Shown here: one piece after another, positions 7,708 to 13,858 of the stretch
How the letters are laid out: every line of letters begins with the position of its first letter
How positions within the stretch are numbered: position 1 is the stretch's first letter
Assembly: GCA_000482145.1 (NCBI GenBank)
Contig: AUXH01000516.1
Coordinates: 1-13,858, forward strand
Source of the DNA: Strigomonas culicis
Taxonomy: Eukaryota; Euglenozoa; Kinetoplastea; Trypanosomatida; Trypanosomatidae
Length of the DNA: 13,858 bases
Direction of reading: 5' to 3'
Position numbers and translations under genes: made by a program
The notes under the pieces: generated by a model
The model's input: the letters and a program-made list of their open reading frames with translations, nothing else
The model's database searches: none
What the model was told of the DNA's origin: nothing

Positions 7708-8345
7708 GTGTGCACAGGTCCGTGCGTGTGGGCGAGCGAACCGGGCGCTTATGTATCTATACCACCAGGAAGGGCAGTATAAGGAAAACACCAACACAAC
7801 ACCAACAAAAGAAATAATCAAAAAATTAAACCACATATACAAAAAACAATTATAAAAAAAATAAAAAAAGAAACAAGGAACATATAAGGAAATACGAATA
7901 CATTAAATAGAATCTTTTGCCCGACCAGCCCTTCATCTTTGTTGGAAAATACTCTATTTTTTCATTGATATATTCTCTTTTTTTTTCGTTTTCCTTTCAT
8001 TATTGGTGTTGTCTTAGTTCCTGTTGTGTTCTAGAATTTAGAGTGTTGTCGCAGATTTCTGTCAGTTACATCAAAGTAAAAAAAAAAAAGTAAGACAAAG
8101 ACAAAAATAGAAGAAAGATAACTTTGAGAATAGAGCTGGAAGAAAGAGAAATTAAAAATACAAATCTGACAAAGCAGAAATTTGAAAAAAAAGGAAAAAC
8201 ACGTATACAATAACAAAAGGAATAACTTCATTCTTTTTCAGTTGCATATGTATAGCTATGTATGTCTACAGGTACACGCTTTAGCACGCATTTGCACCGT
8301 AGAACAACTTTTTTTTTTTAATTGTTCTTTTTGTTGCGCCATTGC

Positions 8346-8405
8346 TTTCTGACACTCTTTCTTTTCTGTGTGTCTTTTTCCCTCTCCTTTTTTTTCCCTT
8401 CCTAG
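8346..8405 (+). promoter_or_regulatory. Strong polypyrimidine tract and CTAG, possible extra splice acceptor
   Basis: About 55 nt of almost pure T/C, with a CCCTCTCC core and a run of Ts, end in CCTTCCTAG. It is the best-looking acceptor of the window by eye, yet lies 573 bp before the next recognised gene with several ATGs between. Use by the downstream gene is therefore unlikely; it may serve a short transcript or be a cryptic site. Confidence 0.4.
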
Positions 8406-8801
8406 TGCATGTATGTATGTAGCATGGTCATGGACCCTTTTACAGAGTATTTTAGCATGTGACGCATTATGCAGGCACACGTTGAGGGGGAAAAACAATA
8501 ATTGTAACAACGATGTGGTGCGTGGAATTCCGTTGTTGAACATTTTTTTACTTTTTTATTTGTATTTTGTTTGTTTCTGTCAGTATCTAATTGTTTTTTC
8601 TTCTTTTTGTTTTCTTTAAATAAACCCAAACAAAAATAAATTGATGATGTACTCAATCATTTAAAAAAATATATACATATATAATATTTTTAATGCAGAA
8701 AAAAAAACTAGTTCCTCTATGAGACAATGACACCGTCAGCAGCATACGTAATGTGACTGTTTGCTTCTCATCTTTTCTTTTGCATTTTTGTTTTATATAT
8801 A

Positions 8802-8843
8802 TACACCATCTCCTTCTCCCCCCCTCTCTCTCATGTTTATTAG
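8802..8843 (+). promoter_or_regulatory. Trans-splice acceptor region of the SH3-Roco gene
   Basis: The tract CCATCTCCTTCTCCCCCC continues in CTCTCTC, followed by AG at 8842-8843. Other AGs follow at 8888-8889, 8909-8910, 8920-8921, 8930-8931 and 8963-8964, so the exact site is open. No ATG occurs between 8843 and the start at 8978. Confidence 0.5.
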
Positions 8844-8847
8844 CTAA

Positions 8848-8851
<4 letters not shown>

Positions 8852-8888
<37 letters not shown>
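8852..8888. repeat. (AT)n microsatellite, 37 nt
   Basis: A perfect alternating AT run lies between the pyrimidine tract and the start codon of the SH3-Roco gene. It is self-complementary. If the splice site is the AG at 8842-8843, the run would lie inside the 5' UTR and could fold into a hairpin; if a later AG is used it is removed. Confidence 0.95.
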
Positions 8889-8891
<3 letters not shown>

Positions 8892-8977
8892 GTGTATATT
8901 TTACTGTTAGTGCTCACTTAGATCCCCTTAGAAACATACCCCCTATTCCCCTGTGCACCGGTAGTGCATCGCGAAGA

Positions 8978-11795
8978 ATGGAGCACCGGCGGCACAACCA
9001 CTACTATTTCCGTGTCGCCCACCAGTTCGACGCGGATGAGGATGTGGAGCTGTCCGTCAACGTGGGCGAGGTTGTCTTCTCGACCTCCATGGAGCTGCAG
9101 GACGGGTGGCTGCTCGTGTCGGTCGAGGGCGACCACGCGCGAGAGGGGTTCGTGCCCATGTCGCACCTCGTGCCCGACACGCTGGTGGCCCCGAAGGCGG
9201 CGTCCCCGGTGCCGGCACTGCACGCGGACCCTGCGGCTGCCGCGCCGTCCCCCCTGGCGACGGCGGCGCCCCGCGGCACCTCTCCCCTCTCCCCCCCCCT
9301 CCAAGGGCTCCAGCCCGGGCCGGTCCTCCCTGCTGGCGAGCATCGCCAAGAGCCCGAGCAAGGGCCGGCTGCCATGCGTGACGCAGCTGCACGCCGCGCG
9401 GCGGCTGTCCGAGGTGCAGTCACGCCTGGAGAACCTCCGCAACACGCGGGAGACCAACACGCTCATGTCGCGCTACGTCGTGAACAACGCCGTCTCGAGC
9501 AGCAGCGCGGCGGACCGCCGCCTGGACCTCAGCGTGGGGGTCGCCGACGAGCGGGTCGGCGCCTCGCTGGAGGCCGTCGCGCAGCGCGAGCGGTCCGCGC
9601 GCCTGCGCTTCAAGAGCCGCGTCCTCTTCAAGCGCAAGGTCGTGCTGCTCGGGTACCAGGAGGTCGGCAAGACGTCGCTGCGCAAGTGCTTCGAGTCGGA
9701 GCCCTTTTTCCTGTTCCGGAAGCTGCCCGACGTGCGCACGACGACCGGCGTGGAGGTGAAGCAGAAGAGCATGCACGTGGACGGCGACGCGCTGGACCTC
9801 ATCATCTCCGACTTCGCCGGCCAGGAGAGCTACCACTCGCACACGTGCTTCCTCACACGGCGCTCCATCTTCGCCCTTGTGTGGAAGATCTCGGCCGTCG
9901 AACAGGACTTCCACGGCACCGGCATCAGTGCGAACGAGGAGGAGCGGTTGTACAAGTGGATTGCCGAGGTGTACGCCAAGTTTCCCACCGCCCGCATCGT
10001 GCTCGTCGCGACCCACCTCGACGAGCTGCGCGTGCAGGCGCAGCACAGCGTGGAGGCAATTCTGACCAAGGTGGAGAAGAAGCTGCGCAGCTTCATGGAC
10101 CGCATCACCCCGGAGGCGCAGACACGGCAGGCGCCGAACCGCATCGTCGGCAACTTCGCTGTCTCTTGCAAGTCGCGCCTGATTGTCGCGGCCGGCGACC
10201 GGCAGCGGCACCTGTCGGGCCAGACGATCAGCACGCTGCTGCAGTACCTCACCGAGATTGCGCGCGACGACTGCATGGCGGACAAGGAGTACCCCTCCGC
10301 CATCATCTCCGGGCGCCACGCCAAGCTCCTGGATAACATCCTGCGGCTCAAGGAGTGCTTTCCGCAGAAGCTCATCATGCCGATCGGCGAGCTGGTGCTC
10401 ATGGGCGTCGAGGTGGGCATCGAGTCGGACGCTGAGCTGCTGCAGGTCGCGCGGCTGCTGCACAGCTGGGACGTCCTCTACGTCTTCCACCCCTACCGCC
10501 TCGAGGAGAACGCGGTGGTGATGCTGCGGCCGCAGTGGCTGAGCCGCATGGCCGCCGCGCTCTTCTCCTACGCGCACATCCTGCGCACGCCGCTGCACCT
10601 CCGCAGCTTCATCGGCGGCCTGGAGTACATCGTGAGCCACGCGGAGCAGGCGGACATGTACCTCGCGCGCCGCGGCTACATCCGCTGGCCGCTCGCCCGC
10701 GTGCTCTTCGCGAAGCCGCTCGCGGACTTTGTGCGCCACGTGCCGGAGGACTCCGACACGCTCATGTGCCTGGAGCTGCTGCAGTCGATGGAGCTGCTCT
10801 ACGCCGTGCAGGTCCAGTGCGACGAGTACAGCGTGCTGGAGGAGGAGACGCCGACCGACCCCACCCACGGCCGCGTCGTGACGAGCGACACGGTGACGCG
10901 CTACTTCGTGCCGTCGCTCGCCCCATTCAACGTGCCGGCGGTGCTGCGGCGGCTCGCGCCGCTGCTGTTCCACGGCGGCGTGCCGGTGCGCATCACGTTC
11001 AACCTGCTGCCCGACGAGCTGTGGTGGCGCATGCAGTGCCGGCTGCACACGCACATCCACCTCATCTCCGTGCACCAGCCGGTGAGCGCCATGGTGACGG
11101 ACGAGCTGCAGGAGGAGGAGGAGCTGCTGACGGACGGCTACCGCATCAAGGAGGCGGACGACGAGCACAACCGCTGGCGCGACGCCATGTGGCTGCAGGG
11201 CGACGGCTGCCGCGTCTTCCTCTGTCGCGAGGGCCGCGACGCCATCTCCATCTACGCCGCGGAGGTGGCGCCCGGCAGGTCGGATGACATGCTCCGCGAC
11301 ATCGTCTTCGCGCTGACCGACCTGCTGCGCGAGTACGAGGGCGTGAAACACAAGGTGCGCGTCGGGTGCCCGGCGCCGAGCTGCAGCGGCTGGCTGGACG
11401 AGCGCGCCGTCGAGACGACCGCGAGCGTCACGTGCCCCACCTGCGGCCGCCACTTCGACGCGGAGACCATTGCGACGAGCGGCGGCGGGCGCCAGTTCTC
11501 GACCGACCTCCTCACGGAGACGGGTGAGCTGCTCTCGTACAGCCTGCCCTACGCGTCCTGCGTGCACCTCTGCAGCTTCCTCGGCATCCCGTACATGGGA
11601 CCCGTGCCGGCGACGACGGCCGCGCCGGCGGAGGCCAACGCGGAGGCGCAGGACAGCGCCCCCCACACGGAGTACCTCCATGCGCTGGACAAGGTGGTGC
11701 AGGCCGCCCTCTTCCAGTACTGGATGACGCGCGTCGAGGAGATGGAGAAGCGCAAGCGCATGCAGGAGGTGGAGGCGTCTCCCGTGCTCTACTGA
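8978..11795 (+). CDS. SH3-Roc-COR protein (Roco family GTPase), frame broken at a C run
   Basis: Two overlapping frames together give one protein of about 938 residues if one base is removed at 9291-9299. The N-terminal frame from ATG 8978 encodes an SH3 domain (about residues 10-66: FRVAHQFDADEDVELSVNVG, DGWLLV, GFVPMSHLV). The second frame, open to TGA 11795, encodes a Roc GTPase: P-loop GYQEVGKTS at 9651-9677, DFAGQE at 9810-9827, THLD at 10011-10022. A COR domain follows, with hallmark patterns RPQWLSRM, TRYFVPSLAPF and FNLLPDELWWRM. A Cys4 motif (CPAPSC and CPTC, codons about 11367-11384 and 11433-11444) looks like a zinc ribbon, and the C-terminus is a charged helix. Roco GTPases (LRRK2, MFHAS1, bacterial Roco) dimerise through COR. 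I see no kinase domain and no leucine-rich repeats. SH3 suggests binding to proline-rich partners. The cellular role is unknown. Confidence 0.85.
9291..9299 (+). other. C9 homopolymer, frameshift site in the SH3-Roco gene
   Basis: Upstream of this run the SH3-coding frame is open and protein-like. Downstream, protein-like sequence continues in the frame one base further on (SKGSSPGRSSLLASIAKS). Eight Cs instead of nine would join them directly. Both frames stay open for hundreds of bases, so the break is only visible from the domains. An assembly or read error, a real indel, or slippage are all possible; error is the most likely. Confidence 0.8.
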
Positions 11796-12090
11796 GCGCC
11801 GAAGTCGCATCACCCACAATCGAAAAGAAGAAACAATGCCACTACCGACAATAAAGAGAAAAAAAAAGAGAAAAAAAAGCGATAAACGAAATGCTTGAGT
11901 ATTATTTGATGACTCTAAGGTCACTCCCACCTACACGTATATATGTACTTTTTTTTTTTTCGTTTTTATATATCATTGTCTTTTTTTCTAGAAAGCTGCA
12001 GCTTGTCACGTTTTCTACGGTGCCGTATCATTTTGTCGATTCATCTTTTTTTTTTTCGTTTTCTTTCATTTTAGAATCTCCTATTGAGCA

Positions 12091-12124
12091 TATCTATATC
12101 TATATCTATATCTATATATATATA
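12091..12124. repeat. TATATC hexanucleotide repeat running into (TA)6
   Basis: TATC, then three copies of TATATC, then an alternating TA run. It lies in the spacer and has no visible function. Confidence 0.9.
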
Positions 12125-12472
12125 ATAAAATGGCATTCACCGTCGTCAGACCACCTAAGCGAAAAAAAAAAGATGATAGTATATAAATATGTGAGGCTCC
12201 AGTGGATTTCTTCCGTGTGCACTTCATTCACTCATTGCATCTTTCTCTCGTTTCTTCTCTTTTTTTTTTTATGCCTGTTGTTTTCTTCCATTTCACATGA
12301 AAAAGAACAAAAAATAGATACATATCATAGCTCTTCTCAGATTCTCCGGGCCACTTCAACGTTTTCGTTTTTCCTTTTTCAACGGATACGGGATATCTAT
12401 GTGGCTATAAAAGAGCACAAAGAAGAGAATAGAAAAGAATAAGCAATAGCTATACAGAGGAGAATACCATTA

Positions 12473-12498
12473 CCCCCCCCCCCCCCCCACACACACAC
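12473..12498. repeat. C16-(AC)5 compound repeat
   Basis: Sixteen Cs are followed directly by five AC units. A similar but broken arrangement, C-rich runs followed by ACACACA, recurs at 12589-12607. On the minus strand the run is G16, able in principle to form a G-quadruplex. Its length is prone to sequencing error. Confidence 0.9.
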
Positions 12499-12637
12499 AA
12501 AAGGAACAACAACACGCACACATACGGTGAAGAAAACAGGGAGAGGTAAGCAGGAGTATATCTCCAATAGATTTCAATACAGTGTACACCCCCACCCCCC
12601 ACACACATATACATACAACAACAATCGGAAAACAGCA

Positions 12638-12691
12638 TTTCCGGTTTTCCTTTTTTAATATATTTTTTTTTTAATATATACACACCTCTAG
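12638..12691 (+). promoter_or_regulatory. Trans-splice acceptor of the PP4R3-like gene
   Basis: A T/C-rich stretch (TTTCCGGTTTTCCTTTTTT, then a T run) is followed by CACACCTCTAG, with AG at 12690-12691 and a second AG at 12694-12695. This gives a leader of about 20 nt before ATG 12714. The last + strand ATG before it is at 12399. Confidence 0.6.
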
Positions 12692-12713
12692 TTAGTTGCT
12701 GCTTCTCCCGTGA

Positions 12714-13858
12714 ATGCGAAAGCGAGCGCGCACCCCATCCGAGCCCAGTCCCAGTGACGATGCCGACGTCGTGCGCGTGGCGCTGCAGCGCCTGTACAAC
12801 AAGCTGCGCGCCGCCCAGCCCTCCTACGCGGAGGACGACGTGGCGGAGATCCCCTTCGTGGCGGAGGGCAGCGCGAGTGGCAGCACCGCCAGCCACGGCA
12901 CCAGCCCGCGCCGCAGCGACGGCGCCGACGCGCGCGCGAGCGACGGCCTCGTGACCGCCCCGCTGACGTCGTCCGCGCCGGCGCCCGGCGCCGCCGCCGC
13001 GCCGGGCGCGCCCCTCTCCCCCGCGCTGTACCTCACCGCGGTGAATCTCTTCGAGCCGCGCGCCGTCGCGAAGAGCCGGCGCGCGGCCGCCGTAGCGCTG
13101 CAGCTGCTGCAGCAGGGCTACGCACTCGTGTGGCAGGACCCGGGCTACCTCGAGCAGCTCTCGCGGCCGCGCGACGTCAGCCCTTCCCGCGCGGTGGCAG
13201 CGACCACGCCGCCACCGCCGCCGCTGCTGCGCTCCCAGCGGCCGCGCGCTGCCTCCTCGCCGGCGCCGGCGTGCCACCCGCCGCCGGCCCTCGTCGCGCT
13301 GCTGGACCGGTGCATGCAGGAGCTGCTCGTCTACGGCAACACGTCGGCCGCGCTGTGCCAGCTGCTCGCGCAGGAGGCCGTGCTGCGGCTGCTGTGCTAC
13401 ATCGGCATGGCCGCGCGGCGCGGGGAGGCGGAGGGCGGCCTGCGCCGCGACGTCGAGGGCGAGCTGCAGGAGCTCACCGCCTTCTGGGCGAGCTGCGGTC
13501 TGACAGGCCGGCTCGCCGACACGCTGTGCGAGTGCTACCTGCTGGACTTCCTGCTGGACGGCGCGCTGCCGCCGGCCGTCTGCTCCGCGCGCTACGAGGG
13601 CCTGGCCGACACGCTGCTCGACCGCAAGGACCACATGGTGCGCGACATGGTCAGCAGCCGCCAGGGCTTCGCGACGCTCATGCGCCGCACGCCGCTGCAG
13701 GGGCTCGCGGGGCTCACCGCGATGAGCGCCCACACGGAGGCCCGCGTGCGCATGCGCTTCCTCGACAAGATGGTCACGGAGGGCCTCGTCGAGCGGCTCG
13801 CGGAGGAGGTGCGCGAGGCCGTGGCCGCGCTGCGCCGCGGGCCGGCGGCGGCGGGCCA
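12714..13858 (+). CDS. Divergent PP4 regulatory subunit 3 (SMEK/PP4R3)-like protein, 3' end cut off
   Basis: A continuous frame of 381 codons from ATG 12714 runs off the window end with no stop. An in-frame TGA (12711-12713) directly precedes the ATG, so the start is fixed. Residues 1-100 are low-complexity (S, A, P, D) and look disordered. From 101 on the protein is helical and hydrophobic, with a Pro/Ala loop at 160-192. By eye, the order and spacing of several segments match the SMEK (DUF625) helical-repeat domain of PP4R3: LQQGY 132-136, GNTSAALCQLL 208-218 leading to a helix ending CYIGM 228-232, YLLDFLLDGALPP 275-287, MVRDMV 308-313, and FLDKMVTEGLVERL 349-362. PP4R3 recruits PP4c to substrates. 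The usual N-terminal EVH1 domain is absent. The match is remembered, not computed; an unrelated HEAT/armadillo-like protein is the alternative. Base composition matches the other genes. Confidence 0.6.
   Translation, partial: MRKRARTPSEPSPSDDADVVRVALQRLYNKLRAAQPSYAEDDVAEIPFVAEGSASGSTASHGTSPRRSDGADARASDGLVTAPLTSSAPAPGAAAAPGAPLSPALYLTAVNLFEPRAVAKSRRAAAVALQLLQQGYALVWQDPGYLEQLSRPRDVSPSRAVAATTPPPPPLLRSQRPRAASSPAPACHPPPALVALLDRCMQELLVYGNTSAALCQLLAQEAVLRLLCYIGMAARRGEAEGGLRRDVEGELQELTAFWASCGLTGRLADTLCECYLLDFLLDGALPPAVCSARYEGLADTLLDRKDHMVRDMVSSRQGFATLMRRTPLQGLAGLTAMSAHTEARVRMRFLDKMVTEGLVERLAEEVREAVAALRRGPAAAG

Larger units (their letters stand above)
7708..8977. other. Intergenic region, PP4c to the SH3-Roco gene
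   Basis: The longest gap in the window (1270 bp). About 60 bp of GC-richer PP4c 3' UTR gives way to A-rich DNA (7800-7900), a T-rich stretch (7950-8010), A-rich purine tracts (8075-8220), a very strong pyrimidine tract ending in CTAG (8404-8405), and a final tract before the next gene. A short open frame after the CTAG (8413-8619) is discussed in the findings. No RNA gene was recognised. Confidence 0.65.
11796..12713. other. Intergenic region, SH3-Roco to the PP4R3-like gene
   Basis: AT-rich spacer of 918 bp. It starts with an A-rich purine stretch (11820-11890) and then has several T/C tracts (about 11948-11990, 12043-12070, 12240-12300), a TATATC hexanucleotide repeat, a C16-(AC)5 run and a second C-rich/AC patch at 12589-12607. 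A 183-codon open frame of low complexity (11891-12442) is present but not believed. No RNA gene was recognised. Confidence 0.65.

Noticed and set aside
8641..8760. Possible C/D-box snoRNA (TTGATGATG near 8641)
   Set aside because: The C-box-like sequence has the wrong first base, and no convincing D box or terminal stem was found nearby.
8753..8977. N-terminal extension of the SH3-Roco protein upstream of ATG 8978
   Set aside because: The open stretch begins at a non-ATG codon and translates the pyrimidine tract and the AT microsatellite (IYIYIY), which are splice-acceptor and spacer DNA. The SH3 domain starts right after ATG 8978.
9420..11930. 836-codon open frame on the minus strand opposite the SH3-Roco gene
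   Set aside because: The + strand carries Roc motifs and COR patterns; the minus product is low-complexity Arg/His/Val/Leu with no start context or acceptor, so it is a shadow.
12450..13733. 427-codon open frame on the minus strand at the window end
   Set aside because: The + strand frame from 12714 has a splice acceptor, a bounded start and ordered helical segments. The minus frame translates the intergenic repeats at one end and is Arg/Ala/Gly-rich elsewhere.

Overview
This window reads as a piece of nuclear chromosome from a trypanosomatid (Kinetoplastea). All five recognisable genes lie on the + strand, none shows an intron, and the coding parts are strongly GC-rich, above all at third codon positions. 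The gaps of 0.65-1.3 kb are AT-rich, full of homopolymers and simple repeats, and carry polypyrimidine tracts followed by AG just before each start codon. That is the layout of a polycistronic unit processed by spliced-leader trans-splicing and coupled polyadenylation. The AIR9-like gene with A9 repeats and the long C-terminal extension on an EngB-type GTPase also fit this group. The genus cannot be fixed from the sequence alone; the large difference in base composition between genes and gaps may help to narrow it.

Layout: 141-3128, an AIR9-like cytoskeletal protein (leucine-rich repeats, AMPK-type carbohydrate-binding-like domain, about five A9/Ig-like repeats, acidic repetitive tail). 4100-6142, an EngB/YihA-type GTPase, probably mitochondrial and acting in ribosome assembly, with a C-terminal extension of about 360 residues. 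6793-7707, the catalytic subunit of protein phosphatase 4 (PP4c), highly conserved. 8978-11795, an SH3-Roc-COR (Roco family) GTPase with a C-terminal zinc-ribbon-like motif; its frame is broken by one base at a run of nine Cs. 12714 to the window edge, the 5' part of a helical-repeat protein that I read as a divergent PP4 regulatory subunit 3 (SMEK/PP4R3) lacking the usual N-terminal EVH1 domain.

The genes do not form one pathway in the bacterial-operon sense, since kinetoplastid transcription units mix functions. The co-location of PP4c with a PP4R3-like gene about 5 kb downstream is nevertheless notable. The points most worth a second look are that PP4R3-like gene, the SH3-Roc-COR architecture with its frameshift, the coding-like sequence that continues past the AIR9 stop codon, and a 0.5-kb leader upstream of PP4c with no ATG at all.

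The many long open frames on the opposite strand and in other frames are by-products of GC-rich third positions or low-complexity DNA and are left out. I saw no tRNA, rRNA, CRISPR array, transposon or viral gene.
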